A DNA stretch of 64,000 nucleotides from Microvirga sp. ACRRW (GCF_022346925.1 NZ_JAKRNJ010000006.1:62001-126000), one strand, 5' to 3'; shown: positions 8,915 to 18,355, counted from the first letter of the stretch. Translations and numbers: made by a program. Notes: generated from the sequence alone by a model not told the origin.

Positions 8915-10135
8915 TCAGCCCCTGCGCGCCAGCGGCACCACGTTGTGGAGGGTCTGGTCGGCGGTATCGAAGAACTTGCGGATATTGCGGGCTGCCTGAC
9001 GGATGCGCTGCTCATTTTCCACAAGGGCGATGCGGACATAATCGTCGCCGTGCTCGCCGAAGCCGATGCCGGGAGCCACCGCAACGTCAGCCTTCTCCAC
9101 CAGAAGCTTGGAGAATTCCAGACTGCCCATGCTCCGGAACTTCTCTGGAATCTGGACCCAGGCGAACATGGAGGCGCTCGGTGCCGGAATGGACCAGCCA
9201 GCCTTCTCGAAGGACTCGATCATCACGTCACGGCGCTTCTTGTAGGTCGCGCGCATCTCGCGAATGCAGTCGTCGGGGCCATTGAGGGCCGCGGTCGCAG
9301 CCACCTGAACCGGGGTGAAGGCACCGTAATCGAGATAGGATTTCACGCGGGCGAGCGCCGCGAGCAGACGCTCGTTGCCGACCGCGAAGCCGATGCGCCA
9401 GCCCGCCATGGAGAAGGTCTTCGACATGGAGGTGAACTCCACCGCCACGTCGATGGCGCCCGGAACCTGGAGGATCGAGGGCGGCGGGTTCTTCTCGTCG
9501 AAATAGACTTCCGAATAGGCGAGGTCTGACAGCAGGATCAGCTCGTGCTTCTTCGCGAAGGCCACGAGATCCCGGTAGAAGTCGAGGGAAGCCACATAGG
9601 CCGTGGGGTTCGACGGATAGCAGACCACCATCGCCACGGGCTTCGGGATCGAGTGCATCATCGCCTTCTCGGCGGCCACGAAGAACTCGGGGGTCGGCTC
9701 AGCGGGGACCGAGCGGATCACGCCGCCCGCCATGAGGAAGCCGAAGGCGTGGATCGGGTAGCTGGGATTGGGCACCAGGATCACGTCGCCCGGCTCGGTG
9801 ATGGCCTGCGCCATGTTGGCGAAGCCTTCCTTGGAGCCCAGGGTCGCGACCACCTGCGTGTCGGGGTTGAGCTTCACGCCGAAGCGGCGCTCGTAATAAC
9901 CGGCTTGGGCGCGGCGCAGGCCACCGATGCCCTTGGAGGCCGAATAACGGTCCGTGCGCGGCTTGCCGACCGTCTCTACCAGCTTGTCGATCACGTGCTG
10001 CGGAGCCTGGAGGTCAGGGTTGCCCATGCCGAGATCGATGATGTCCGCTCCATTGGCGCGGGCGGCGGCTTTAATACGGTTGACCTGCTCGAAGACATAA
10101 GGCGGAAGGCGCTTGATGCGGTAGAAATTAGACAT
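8915..10135 (-). CDS. AlaC-like class I aminotransferase
   Basis: This 406-residue PLP enzyme of fold type I has DLGMGNPD at the N-terminus, PNPSYPIH, the NPTA motif at residues 177-180 (usually NPTG), SDLAYSE holding the cofactor-binding Asp/Tyr, SMSKTFSMAGWRIGF with Lys239 as Schiff-base lysine, and a C-terminal VRIALVENE containing the carboxylate-binding Arg. It resembles E. coli AlaC (glutamate-pyruvate transaminase) and proteins often annotated as LL-diaminopimelate aminotransferase. With homoserine dehydrogenase next to it, an aspartate-family or alanine role is plausible, but substrate choice is not decided by sequence. GAGGA precedes the ATG at 10135. Confidence 0.88.
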   Translation of the reverse strand: MSNFYRIKRLPPYVFEQVNRIKAAARANGADIIDLGMGNPDLQAPQHVIDKLVETVGKPRTDRYSASKGIGGLRRAQAGYYERRFGVKLNPDTQVVATLGSKEGFANMAQAITEPGDVILVPNPSYPIHAFGFLMAGGVIRSVPAEPTPEFFVAAEKAMMHSIPKPVAMVVCYPSNPTAYVASLDFYRDLVAFAKKHELILLSDLAYSEVYFDEKNPPPSILQVPGAIDVAVEFTSMSKTFSMAGWRIGFAVGNERLLAALARVKSYLDYGAFTPVQVAATAALNGPDDCIREMRATYKKRRDVMIESFEKAGWSIPAPSASMFAWVQIPEKFRSMGSLEFSKLLVEKADVAVAPGIGFGEHGDDYVRIALVENEQRIRQAARNIRKFFDTADQTLHNVVPLARRG

Positions 10136-10177
10136 TGTGCTGTCCTCGAGCGGAATCGGATCAAACCGGTATAGAGT

Positions 10178-10591
10178 CTAGCGTTTGGGTTTGGAATTCG
10201 TCTTCTTGCGGGGGTTCTGCGGCGTGTTGACCGGCAGCGTGATCGGCTCCGGCGGCGGCGTACCGCCCAACTTGGCCGCAGCGGCGCCGGCAGCCTCGTT
10301 GCGGTTGCGAAGGGCGTCGAGCTCGGATTCCGCCGCCTTGATCTCGTCCGGGCTCCGCGCCGGGGTCGGACGGCCCTCTACCGGCGTGCCGATCGGCATG
10401 TAGTCCAGGTTCTGCGGACGGGAGCTGGCCACGAAATCCGGGGTCGCGGCAACCTGGGGGCCTGCCCCCACCGCGCCCGCAATATCGCGGACGGGATTGG
10501 AACCGCCTGCACAGGCCGTGACGTTAGCAGCAACCAGCACCGCCAGAAGAAGGGACGGAGTGCGGGAAGCCTTTGGAAACCGGATACGCAT
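10178..10591 (-). CDS. Putative lipoprotein
   Basis: This 137-residue protein has a basic N-region, a hydrophobic core and a lipobox-like VTAC|AGG (Cys near residue 27), so it is probably a lipid-anchored periplasmic protein. The mature part is low in predicted structure: Pro/Ala-rich, with a short Glu/Ala/Arg helix (EIKAAESELDALRNRNEA) and a strongly basic C-terminus (NPRKKTNSKPKR). No family is recognised. It ends 42 bp upstream of the aminotransferase start on the same strand. It is divergent from the PHA synthase gene, so 10592-10693 carries two promoters. Confidence 0.7.
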   Translation of the reverse strand: MRIRFPKASRTPSLLLAVLVAANVTACAGGSNPVRDIAGAVGAGPQVAATPDFVASSRPQNLDYMPIGTPVEGRPTPARSPDEIKAAESELDALRNRNEAAGAAAAKLGGTPPPEPITLPVNTPQNPRKKTNSKPKR

Positions 10592-10693
10592 TGTCGCTAA
10601 CCTAAGAGAATAACTGCACAGATCGTGGATCGAGCGCTAAGATGCTCGAAATGCGCACCCTGGGCAATGACGCGAATAGAGGGAGATCGCCTT

Positions 10694-12499
10694 ATGGACA
10701 AGCCATACGGTGACCAGAAGACCAAGTCTTCGGCTCCGGACTTCGAGGAGCTCTCCCGCAACATGGCGCGCTTTCTTGAGGGGGCAACCAAGGCGACGGC
10801 GGCTTATCTCAAGCCGCTGGAAGAGCGCGGTTCTCCTCCTGAGATGGCGAACGACGCCTCGGAGGCGATCCGCACGCTGGGCCGTGTGGCGGAATCGTGG
10901 ATGAGCGATCCTCAGAAGGCCCTCGAAGCACAGACGCGCCTCGGCTCCCAGTTCCTCGATCTCTGGGCTACAACATTAAGAAAAGCCCAGGGTGAGTCCG
11001 CAGAGCCTGTCGCGGAGCCCGAATCCAAGGACGGCCGCTTCAAGGATCCGGAATGGTCCGAGAATCCCGTCTTCGACTTTCTGAAACAGGCTTACCTGAT
11101 TTCCTCCCGCTGGGCGGAAGACATGGTGGAGGAAGCAGACGGCCTCGACGAGCGGACCCGGCACAAGGCGCAATTCTACGTCAAGCAGATTTCCAGTGCC
11201 CTCTCACCATCGAACTTCCTGCTGACGAACCCCGAGCTGATCCGCGAGACGATCAAGGAAAACGGCGCGAACCTTGCGCGCGGCATGGCGATGCTCGCAG
11301 AGGACATTCAGGCCGGCAGCGGCGAACTCAAGATCCGCCAGACCGATCCCGGCAACTTCAAGGTCGGCGAGAACATCGCCACGACCCCGGGCAAGGTCGT
11401 CTTTCGCAACGATCTGATCGAGCTGATCCAGTACGCGCCCTCTACCAAGCAGGTGCTGAAGCGTCCTCTGCTGATCGTGCCGCCCTGGATCAACAAGTAT
11501 TACATCCTCGATCTCAACCCGGAGAAGAGCTTCATCCGCTGGGCTGTCGCGCAGGGGCTCACGGTCTTCTGCATCTCGTGGGTCAACCCGAAAGAGCAGC
11601 ATGCGGAGAAGGGGTTCGAGCATTACATGCGCGAAGGCATCTTCGCCGCGCTCGACGCCATCGAGCAGGCGACGGGCGAAAAGAAGGTGACGGCCATCGG
11701 CTATTGCGTCGGCGGCACCCTGCTTGCCGTCACCATGGCCTATATGGCGGCCAAGCGCGACAAGCGCATCGACAGCGCGACCTTCTTCACCGCGCAGGTG
11801 GACTTCACTCATGCGGGCGATCTCAAGGTGTTCGCTGACGAAGAGCAGATCCGCGCCATCGAGGCGGACATGAAGAAGCGCGGCTACCTCGAAGGCTCGC
11901 GCATGGCCAACGCCTTCAACATGCTGCGGCCGACGGATCTGATCTGGTCGAACGTGGTGAATGTCTACATGAAGGGGCAGGCGCCGAGTGCTTTCGACCT
12001 GCTCTACTGGAATTCCGATTCCACGCGCATGCCTGCGGCGAACCACGCCTTCTATCTGCGCAACTGCTATCTCGACAACACACTCGCCAAAGGTGAAATG
12101 AAGATCGACGGCGTGAAGCTCGATCTGAAGAAGATCAAAGCGCCGATCTTCAACCTCGCCGCCAAGGAAGATCACATTGCCCCTGCCCGCTCAGTGTTCC
12201 TGGGCTCGCAGATGTTCGGAGGGCCGGTCGATTTCGTGCTTGCGGGATCAGGCCATATCGCAGGTGTCGTGAACTCAGCGAACAAGCCGAAATATCAATT
12301 CTGGACCGGCGGGCCTGCCGAAGGCGAGCTGGAGGATTGGACCGCGAAGGCCACCGAGACTCCAGGCTCCTGGTGGCCTTATTGGTTCTCCTGGATCGAA
12401 AAGCAGGCGCCCAAGAAGGTGCCGGCGCGGGAGCCCGGCAGCGGAAAGCTCGAACCGCTCGGCGATGCGCCGGGCACTTATGTACTGGCGAGAGCCTGA
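10694..12499 (+). CDS. phaC: Class I poly(3-hydroxyalkanoate) synthase
   Basis: This 601-residue protein has the usual length of class I PhaC and polymerises 3-hydroxyacyl-CoA into PHA storage granules. The alpha/beta-hydrolase core shows the lipase-like box GYCVGG with nucleophile Cys338, Asp493 in AAKEDHIAP and His521 in [28 protein letters not shown] is another PhaC signature. The ATG at 10694 was chosen because GAGGGAGA lies just upstream and the TTG/ATG extension to 10625 is not family-like. A terminator follows. No phaA/phaB genes are in the window; FadL convergently downstream could link it to fatty-acid-derived monomers, but this is inference. Confidence 0.95.
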   Translation: MDKPYGDQKTKSSAPDFEELSRNMARFLEGATKATAAYLKPLEERGSPPEMANDASEAIRTLGRVAESWMSDPQKALEAQTRLGSQFLDLWATTLRKAQGESAEPVAEPESKDGRFKDPEWSENPVFDFLKQAYLISSRWAEDMVEEADGLDERTRHKAQFYVKQISSALSPSNFLLTNPELIRETIKENGANLARGMAMLAEDIQAGSGELKIRQTDPGNFKVGENIATTPGKVVFRNDLIELIQYAPSTKQVLKRPLLIVPPWINKYYILDLNPEKSFIRWAVAQGLTVFCISWVNPKEQHAEKGFEHYMREGIFAALDAIEQATGEKKVTAIGYCVGGTLLAVTMAYMAAKRDKRIDSATFFTAQVDFTHAGDLKVFADEEQIRAIEADMKKRGYLEGSRMANAFNMLRPTDLIWSNVVNVYMKGQAPSAFDLLYWNSDSTRMPAANHAFYLRNCYLDNTLAKGEMKIDGVKLDLKKIKAPIFNLAAKEDHIAPARSVFLGSQMFGGPVDFVLAGSGHIAGVVNSANKPKYQFWTGGPAEGELEDWTAKATETPGSWWPYWFSWIEKQAPKKVPAREPGSGKLEPLGDAPGTYVLARA

Positions 12500-12530
12500 A
12501 CCCAACCGCATCAACCAAGCGAAACAAAAG

Positions 12531-12560
12531 AAAAAGGCCGGCGGTGACGCCGGCCTTTTT
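12531..12560. terminator. Bidirectional terminator between phaC and the FadL-type gene
   Basis: The stem AAAAAGGCCGGCG / CGCCGGCCTTTTT has a GTGA loop and lies between the convergent stops at 12499 and 12580. A run on one side and T run on the other make it usable from both strands. Confidence 0.9.
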
Positions 12561-12579
12561 CTCGTGAACCTTTCGGCTC

Positions 12580-13917
12580 TCAGTACTTGCGAACGATCGG
12601 GGCTGCCGGGATGGCGACCTTCGGATCGTCCCAACGGTAGCGCAGGCCAACCGACACGATGTCGACGCTGGCGTCGACATCGGCCACGAAGGGCAGTCCT
12701 GCGTAATCCTGGTGACCGGGAAGGATGCGGATATCCGTCTCAGCCGCGAAGATGTGAGTGTAGGAGATGTCGAACGACAGCTTGTCGTTCCACTGGTAGC
12801 CGAGACCGAGCGAAGCCCAGATGCGGTCGTTGTCCGGCAGACGGGTCGAACGGATTTCCGTGTCGATCGGCGACTGCTCGTAGGCCAGACCGGCGCGGAC
12901 AGTCCACTGGTTGTTCAGCTTGTAGTCCATACCGAGCGAGTAGAAGAAGCCATCCTCGTAGTTGAGCGGCAACTCACGGACGAGAGCGCCCGTATTCGCG
13001 TTCGTGACGAGCGGGGTCTTGAGCACGCTCCAGTTCGTCCATTCGAAGCCGAGATGGACGGTCATGGCGGGCGTAATCACCTGCGAAAGGCCGACCGTGA
13101 CCTGATCGGGGGTGCGGAGAGACGCCTCGATCGGAGTCTGGATCGCGATGGGAGCGACAGCGCCCGGGGGCAGCGTGAAGGTGCCATCAAGGCTGTGCGA
13201 GATGGACGAGCGATAGCCGAGACCGATGGTGGTTCCGGCAACCGGAGTGAGGGTCAGACCAGCCGTGAAGCCGAAGCCGACATCGTCACCTTCCAGAATG
13301 GCGCTCGGCTGGCCAGGACGCACGACGGTCGCAGGCGCCGTGAGGGGCGTCGGCACCGCGCTCTTCAGGCGGATGTCGAAATACTGGAGCGACGGACCGG
13401 CGGCGACTGAGAGCCATTCATTGACCTTGAAGCCGATGACCGGGTTGACGTTCAGCGAGAAAATCCGCGACGAGCGGGAATAGGCCTGACCGGACCAGTT
13501 CTCGCGGGGATCGGTCACGAGACCGTAGGGAGAAGTGCTGGACAGACCGACCCAGAGCTTGTCGTTGATCTGGTAGGAGCCGTAGCCAGCCGGCACGAGG
13601 GCATCCTGACCGATATCGCCGGAAGCGCCAAAGATGGCCGTCGGCGTCAGGAGCGGAGTCGGCTCGATGTCGACGCGCGGAATGATCAGCGAAAGATGCG
13701 TCTCAGCCATCCAGCCCGGCATCATGGTGATGACGGCGGGGTTCCAGAACATCGAGGAGAGATAACCCGAACCGGACGCTGCACCGGCGAAGGAATAGCC
13801 CTGCGCGGTGGCGCTCTGCTCACGGATCGCAAAACCACCGGCCTGTGCGGCCTGGGCGGTCATGAGAGCTGCAAAGGAGACGGCGGCGAGGGACAAAGAA
13901 CGATTGAAACGGCTCAT
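12580..13917 (-). CDS. OmpP1/FadL/TodX-family outer-membrane transporter
   Basis: This 445-residue protein has a signal peptide (cleavage near AAQAG) and then GGFAIREQSATAQGYSFAGAA...SSMFWNPA, the N-terminal hatch signature of FadL-type hydrophobic-compound channels (usually N-AAAS-F-NPA). The rest alternates polar and hydrophobic residues with aromatic girdles, as in a 14-strand beta barrel, ending WDDPKVAIPAAPIVRKY. The family moves long-chain fatty acids or other hydrophobic substrates across the outer membrane. The start at 13917 was chosen because AGGAAG precedes it and the signal peptide begins there. Its promoter region carries an operator-like inverted repeat at 14112-14133. Confidence 0.9.
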   Translation of the reverse strand: MSRFNRSLSLAAVSFAALMTAQAAQAGGFAIREQSATAQGYSFAGAASGSGYLSSMFWNPAVITMMPGWMAETHLSLIIPRVDIEPTPLLTPTAIFGASGDIGQDALVPAGYGSYQINDKLWVGLSSTSPYGLVTDPRENWSGQAYSRSSRIFSLNVNPVIGFKVNEWLSVAAGPSLQYFDIRLKSAVPTPLTAPATVVRPGQPSAILEGDDVGFGFTAGLTLTPVAGTTIGLGYRSSISHSLDGTFTLPPGAVAPIAIQTPIEASLRTPDQVTVGLSQVITPAMTVHLGFEWTNWSVLKTPLVTNANTGALVRELPLNYEDGFFYSLGMDYKLNNQWTVRAGLAYEQSPIDTEIRSTRLPDNDRIWASLGLGYQWNDKLSFDISYTHIFAAETDIRILPGHQDYAGLPFVADVDASVDIVSVGLRYRWDDPKVAIPAAPIVRKY

Positions 13918-14301
13918 GGAAGCTTCCTGCCCTTGTTCTATTTTGTTGCGGAGAATCCCGCATTGGCTCGCACTGTGCCAATGCTTTATTTTGACCGCAA
14001 TATCCTTGTCAGAGGCCCCGCACTCCTTAAACAAGTCTAAATACTGCCGACAACTCTAGGTCTATACTGGCCATTAACAAAGTTAATTCTGCAGATATAC
14101 ATTCCATTACGATTGGTTCATATGTAAACCAATGTATTGAAACCATAGAAGTGCAATTTTGATGCATTCCAGCTGTTGGGGGAAAGCTCGCGCTTTGTCA
14201 GGCTTCGTGGCAAAACAGCAACATATTTGGGCCAGGAAAGTGCATTGTAGGCATGCGCCTACGCGCCAAATACCAATGTGCCGTTACGAGAGGAGCGCCT
14301 G
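13918..14301. promoter_or_regulatory. Divergent promoter region of FadL-type and FAH-family genes
   Basis: This 384-bp A/T-rich stretch has no gene I can support. It must hold promoters for both flanking genes. The most notable element is an inverted repeat ATTGGTT-N8-AACCAAT at 14112-14133. Confidence 0.6.
14112..14133. promoter_or_regulatory. Operator-like inverted repeat (ATTGGTT-N8-AACCAAT)
   Basis: Seven perfectly complementary bases flank an 8-base spacer; the 22-bp size and A/T-rich context fit a dimeric HTH regulator site. It lies about 195 bp from the FadL-type start and 169 bp from the FAH-family start. It lacks a T run, so it is not a terminator. The cognate regulator is not in the window. 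Confidence 0.45.
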
Positions 14302-15186
14302 ATGAAGCTGGTGAGATTTGGGGAAGACGGACAAGAGAAGCCGGGAATCATCGACGACCAAGGGCAGATCCGCGATCTGTCGAACGTGCTCCCGGATCTG
14401 ACCGGCGCGGCCCTGTCGCCGGAGAGCCTCTCACGTATCCGGAATCTCGACCCCAGCACGCTCCCCCTAGCCCCTTCAGGACAGCGCCTGGGCTCCTGCG
14501 TGGGCCAAGTGCGCAATTTCATCGCCATCGGCCTGAATTATGCGGATCACGCCGCCGAGACGGGTGCGCCGATCCCGGCCGAGCCTATTGTCTTCAACAA
14601 GGCGCCCTCCTGCATCGTCGGACCGAACGACAATGTCATCATCCCACGCGGTTCACAGAAGACCGATTGGGAGGTCGAGCTTGCCATCGTGATCGGCTCG
14701 CGCGCCTCCTATGTCGGCGCGAACGAGGCCATGGATTTCGTGGCGGGCTATTGCATCTGCAACGACGTCTCGGAGCGCGAATACCAATTGGAGCGCGGCG
14801 GCACATGGACCAAGGGCAAGGGCTGCCCGACCTTCGGCCCTCTCGGCCCTTGGCTCGTCACGAAGGACGAGATCCCCGATCCGCAGAATCTCTCCATGTG
14901 GCTCGACGTGAACGGCGAGCGCATGCAGACCGGCTCTACCAAGACCATGATCTTCAATGTGGCAAAGATCGTCTCGTATCTTTCGCACTTCATGATCCTG
15001 GAACCCGGCGACGTGATCACCACCGGCACTCCTCCCGGTGTCGGCATGGCCATGAAGCCGCCGCGCTATCTGAAGTCGGGCGACGAAGTGAGCCTCGGCA
15101 TCGAAGGCCTCGGCGAACAGCGCCAGCGCTTCGTGGCATTCGAAGAGAGCCCGCCGGATACGAGCAAGGGCCGACACGGCCACTAA
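14302..15186 (+). CDS. Fumarylacetoacetate hydrolase family protein
   Basis: This 294-residue protein has the FAH fold: NFIAIGLNYADHAAETGAPIP, PIVFNKAPSCIVGPNDNVIIPRGS, the metal-binding DWEVELAIVIG (E-x-E...D pattern), FVAGYCICNDVSERE and GDVITTGTPPGVG. The family includes 2-hydroxyhepta-2,4-dienedioate isomerase/decarboxylase, ureidoglycolate lyase, acylpyruvase and 2,4-diketo-3-deoxy-fuconate hydrolase. The substrate cannot be told from the sequence. The ATG at 14302 has GGAG just upstream. It is monocistronic, followed by a terminator facing argC. Confidence 0.9.
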   Translation: MKLVRFGEDGQEKPGIIDDQGQIRDLSNVLPDLTGAALSPESLSRIRNLDPSTLPLAPSGQRLGSCVGQVRNFIAIGLNYADHAAETGAPIPAEPIVFNKAPSCIVGPNDNVIIPRGSQKTDWEVELAIVIGSRASYVGANEAMDFVAGYCICNDVSEREYQLERGGTWTKGKGCPTFGPLGPWLVTKDEIPDPQNLSMWLDVNGERMQTGSTKTMIFNVAKIVSYLSHFMILEPGDVITTGTPPGVGMAMKPPRYLKSGDEVSLGIEGLGEQRQRFVAFEESPPDTSKGRHGH

Positions 15187-15188
15187 CG

Positions 15189-15218
15189 AAAAAGGCCTCC
15201 GCTCAGGAGGCCTTTTTA
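15189..15218. terminator. Bidirectional terminator between FAH-family gene and argC
   Basis: The stem AAAAAGGCCTCC / GGAGGCCTTTTT has a short GCTCA loop. It is placed between convergent stops at 15186 and 15220 and should stop transcription from both sides. Confidence 0.9.
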
Positions 15219-15219
15219 C

Positions 15220-16188
15220 TTATGCCAATCCCAACATGAGCTGGATGTTCTGTACCGCGGCGCCCGACGCACCTTTGCCGAGATTGTCGAGGCGCGCGAC
15301 CAACACGGCGTGATTGTAGCTGGCATGCTGGAAGACGAAGATCTCCAGGCGATCCGTGTCGTTTAACGCCTCGGGCTCGATCCGCTCGATCTTCTTGCCC
15401 TCGGAGATCGTCGGCACGACGCTCACCAAGCCGCCTCCCTGATAACGCTCCATGAGCGCCTTCTCCAGATCAACGGCCTTCGGCTTGCCGGGCAGCAGGT
15501 CGAGGTGCAGCGGAATGCTCACCAGCATGCCCTGTCGGAAATTGCCGACGGACGGAATGAAGATCGGACGCCGGGTCAGGCCTGTATATTTCTGCAGCTC
15601 CGGCACGTGCTTGTGCTCGAAGCCGAGACCGTAAAGCTCGAAGGAAGGCGCGGTGCCGGCCTCGTAGGCCTCGATCATCGAGCGTCCGCCGCCACTGTAG
15701 CCACTCACCGCATTCACGCTGATTGGATAGTCGGCCGGGATCAGGCCCGCATCGATGAGAGGCCGCAGCAGCGCAATGGCTCCCGTCGGATAGCAGCCGG
15801 GATTGGCGACGCGATCCGCCGTGACGACAGCTTTCTTCTGCTCGGGGGCGAGTTCCGCAAAACCATAAGCCCAGCCTGATGCCACGCGATGCGCGGTGCT
15901 GGCATCGAGAATTTTCGGCTTTTTGCTGCTTAGAGAGTCGACAAGAGAAACCGTCTCGCGCGCGGCATCGTCATGCAGGCACAGCACCACCAGATCGACG
16001 TCCGCCAGGATTTCGCGCTTCGCTTCCGGGTCCTTCCGGCGCGCGGGATCGATGCTGCGGATGGCAACATTCTTCACGTCCTGCAGCCGTTCGCGGATGC
16101 CGAGGCCTGTCGTGCCCGCTTCGCCGTCGATGAAGACGGTTTTCGTCTGCTGGCTGAGAGCCGAGGAATTCTGGGTCATGGTTGTCAT
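15220..16188 (-). CDS. argC: N-acetyl-gamma-glutamyl-phosphate reductase, short (type 2) form
   Basis: This 322-residue protein is of the shorter ArgC type seen in many proteobacteria. It reduces N-acetylglutamyl phosphate to the semialdehyde in arginine synthesis using NADPH. Visible features are the N-terminal [13 protein letters not shown] dinucleotide loop, [15 protein letters not shown], the catalytic NPGCYPTGA with Cys132, and the [16 protein letters not shown] segment. The ATG at 16188 (MTTMTQ) or 16179 (MTQ) are the likely starts; the longer frame to 16260 has no family likeness. It follows rplM-rpsI on the same strand but is separated by two terminators, so it has its own promoter. 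Confidence 0.95.
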   Translation of the reverse strand: MTTMTQNSSALSQQTKTVFIDGEAGTTGLGIRERLQDVKNVAIRSIDPARRKDPEAKREILADVDLVVLCLHDDAARETVSLVDSLSSKKPKILDASTAHRVASGWAYGFAELAPEQKKAVVTADRVANPGCYPTGAIALLRPLIDAGLIPADYPISVNAVSGYSGGGRSMIEAYEAGTAPSFELYGLGFEHKHVPELQKYTGLTRRPIFIPSVGNFRQGMLVSIPLHLDLLPGKPKAVDLEKALMERYQGGGLVSVVPTISEGKKIERIEPEALNDTDRLEIFVFQHASYNHAVLVARLDNLGKGASGAAVQNIQLMLGLA

Positions 16189-16258
16189 GGGTCGATCCGA
16201 TCCACCTGTGGCCGCCGTGAAGCTAAAGCCAATAACGCCGATATGGTTCTGGAGAAAC

Positions 16259-16283
16259 AAAAAAGCCGCGCATCGGCGCGGCT
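16259..16283 (-). terminator. Hairpin terminator upstream of argC
   Basis: On the minus strand AAGCCGCGCC-GAT-GCGCGGCTT runs straight into a T-rich end (TTTTTTG). It lies between rpsI and argC and is a second stop signal after the ribosomal operon, or an attenuator for argC. Confidence 0.7.
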
Positions 16284-16428
16284 TGCGGGTCAGGCATTCA
16301 GACAGCCGTCATCGCACGCGCGCCGGGGCGGCGGTCATTCGGCGTCGGATGATGACAAGGCTCTGGCTCATAGGATTTGTATGAGGTTGCAGACCTGTCC
16401 TGTCAATAAGCGTGACAATGAGCCAAAT

Positions 16429-16457
16429 AAAAAGGGCGGCCCGAGAGCCGCCCTTTT
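16429..16457 (-). terminator. Terminator of the rplM-rpsI operon
   Basis: The stem AAAAGGGCGGC / GCCGCCCTTTT (on the minus strand, loop TCTCGG) lies 24 bases after the rpsI stop and is followed by T residues. Confidence 0.85.
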
Positions 16458-16480
16458 CGAAATACAAAGCCTGGAAGCGA

Positions 16481-16957
16481 TTAGCGCTTCGAGAACTGGA
16501 AGCTACGGCGAGCCTTGGCCTTACCGTACTTCTTACGCTCGACGACGCGCGAATCGCGGGTCAGGAAGCCTTCCTTCTTGAGCGGGCCGCGAAGCTCCGG
16601 CTCATAGTAGGTCAGCGCCTTGGCGAGGCCGTGACGGACCGCACCGGCTTGGCCGGAGAGGCCGCCGCCGTTGACGTTCACGACAACGTCGTACTGGCCT
16701 TCGCGCTGAGCGATCTGCAGCGGCTGCGACAGGATCAGGCGGAGAACCGGACGAGCGAAGTAAACTTCGACGGCACGGTCGTTGATGATGATCTTGCCGG
16801 AACCGGGCTTGATCCACACGCGAGCGACAGCGTCCTTACGCTTGCCGGTGGCGTAAGCGCGACCGAGGGAGTCGAGCTTCTGGACGTGCTTCGGAGCTTC
16901 CGGAGCTGCATTCTGAGCGTTGGTGCCCAGATCGGCGAGAGACTGAAGGGTCGCCAT
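16481..16957 (-). CDS. rpsI: 30S ribosomal protein S9
   Basis: This 158-residue protein has the S9 core: [78 protein letters not shown]. The C-terminal SKR tail reaches the P-site tRNA anticodon. The roughly 30-residue N-terminal extension rich in Ala/Glu/Pro is common in alphaproteobacterial S9. It starts 3 bp after the rplM stop, so translation is coupled. Confidence 0.98.
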   Translation of the reverse strand: MATLQSLADLGTNAQNAAPEAPKHVQKLDSLGRAYATGKRKDAVARVWIKPGSGKIIINDRAVEVYFARPVLRLILSQPLQIAQREGQYDVVVNVNGGGLSGQAGAVRHGLAKALTYYEPELRGPLKKEGFLTRDSRVVERKKYGKAKARRSFQFSKR

Positions 16958-16960
16958 GGA

Positions 16961-17425
16961 TTAGGCCCTCACGTTCTTGGCATTGAGGGAACCGACGTCC
17001 AGGACTTCCGGCTGCTGAGCGGTATGCGGATGCTCAGCGCCGCCGTAGACGCGCAGGTTGCCCAGGATCTGGCGGAAAAGCGGACCGCGGGGGAGCATGC
17101 GCTCCACAGCCTTCTCGACGACGCGCTCAGGGAAGCGGCCTTCGAGAATGAAGCGCGCGGTGCGCTCCTTGATGCCGCCCGGATAGCCGGTGTGGTGATA
17201 GTACACCTTCTGCTCGCGCTTGCGGCCGGTGAACACCACCTTGTCGGCGTTGATGACGATAACATTGTCGCCGCAGTCGACGTGGGGTGTGTAGCTCGGC
17301 TTATGCTTGCCACGAAGGCGCATCGCCACGACCGAAGCAAGGCGGCCTACCACGAGGCCCGTTGCGTCGATCACAACCCACTTCTTCTCGACCTCGGCGG
17401 GCTTCAGCGAAGTAGTAGTCTTCAT
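16961..17425 (-). CDS. rplM: 50S ribosomal protein L13
   Basis: This 154-residue protein is an early assembly protein of the large subunit. It starts [21 protein letters not shown] and carries [40 protein letters not shown] and the signature [26 protein letters not shown]. The start at 17425 was chosen because homologues begin at this MKT; the open frame goes up to 17539 without family likeness. First gene of rplM-rpsI. Confidence 0.98.
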   Translation of the reverse strand: MKTTTSLKPAEVEKKWVVIDATGLVVGRLASVVAMRLRGKHKPSYTPHVDCGDNVIVINADKVVFTGRKREQKVYYHHTGYPGGIKERTARFILEGRFPERVVEKAVERMLPRGPLFRQILGNLRVYGGAEHPHTAQQPEVLDVGSLNAKNVRA

Positions 17426-17547
17426 CGCGCTGGTTCCCGTTGAGAGCCCCATCGGGCTCAGGTTCTGAAAAACGACAAACCGCCGCGAGATGCGGCGGCG
17501 AGTGAGAGGGTGTGTAGTGATTTTAACTACGCAAGTCAACGATATTC

Positions 17548-17628
17548 ATACCAAATTGGTATAACGAAAAAACTATACAAAACAGCGCCTTAGGTGACTG
17601 CGGTATTTTTATACCACATATGCGGTAT
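17548..17628. promoter_or_regulatory. Cluster of ATACC/GGTAT operator half-sites upstream of GST gene
   Basis: A perfect 15-bp palindrome ATACCAAATTGGTAT sits at 17548-17562. A second inverted repeat GGTAT-TTTT-ATACC lies at 17602-17615, and a further TGCGGTAT at 17621-17628 repeats the sequence at 17599-17606. They lie 80-160 bp upstream of the GST ATG and just upstream of rplM on the other strand. Repeats of this type are usual for MarR- or HxlR-type regulators; no such gene is in the window. Confidence 0.5.
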
Positions 17629-17710
17629 CATAAAACCACATCAATTTGCTGTCTCCTGCGGCCAAGGCTATCGTCATCCCCTCGCCCGCTTTCCTTCAAG
17701 AGGACCACCG

Positions 17711-18349
17711 ATGGCCGACGATCTTATCTTCTACACCAATCCCATGTCGCGCGGACGGATCGTCCGTTGGATGCTCGAAGAAGTCGGCAAGCCGTACAAG
17801 ACCGAGATCCTGGAATTCGGCACCACCATGAAAAGCCCGGATTATAAGGTCTTCAACCCCATGGGTAAGGTGCCGACGATCATCCACAAGGGCACGGTGG
17901 TCACGGAGGCCGCAGCCATCTGTGCCTATCTGGCCGATGTCTTTCCCGAAGCAGGCCTTGCCCCGCCGCATGGGGATCCGCGTCGAGGCCCGTACTATCG
18001 CTGGATGTTCTTTGCCGCTGGTCCCGTAGAAGCTGCTCTCAGCAACACGGCCCTCGGTTTCAAGGTGCCTGACGAGCGACGCGGCATGGTCGGCTACGGC
18101 TCCGTCGAGGATGTGGTGAGCGCTCTCGAATACGCCGTCACCCAATCCGAATATATCGCCGGCGACCGTTTCAGCGCGGCGGATGTCTATGTCGGCGCGC
18201 AGATCGGCTGGGGCATGATGTTCGGCACCCTCGAAAAGCGCCCGGCCTTCGAGGCCTATTGGCAGCGCATCGCCTCACGCCCGGCGGCACTCCGCGCGCG
18301 GGAAATTGACGATGCGTTGGTGGCGGCACAGAAAAAGGCCGAGGGTTAA
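17711..18349 (+). CDS. Glutathione S-transferase family protein
   Basis: This 212-residue protein has the two-domain GST layout. The N-terminal thioredoxin-like domain starts LIFYTNPMSRGRIVRWMLEEVGKPY, and the glutathione-binding segment is NPMGKVPTIIHKGTVVTEAAAICAYLAD, with VP and (E/T)-A as the gamma-Glu contacts. The helical C-terminal domain contains GDRFSAADVYVGAQI (N-capping box). Detoxification of electrophiles or a glutathione-dependent isomerisation are possible. The start at 17711 follows AGAGGA and begins the first strand; the longer frame from 17594 overlaps the operator repeats and is not protein-like. Confidence 0.9.
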   Translation: MADDLIFYTNPMSRGRIVRWMLEEVGKPYKTEILEFGTTMKSPDYKVFNPMGKVPTIIHKGTVVTEAAAICAYLADVFPEAGLAPPHGDPRRGPYYRWMFFAAGPVEAALSNTALGFKVPDERRGMVGYGSVEDVVSALEYAVTQSEYIAGDRFSAADVYVGAQIGWGMMFGTLEKRPAFEAYWQRIASRPAALRAREIDDALVAAQKKAEG

Positions 18350-18355
18350 ATCGGC

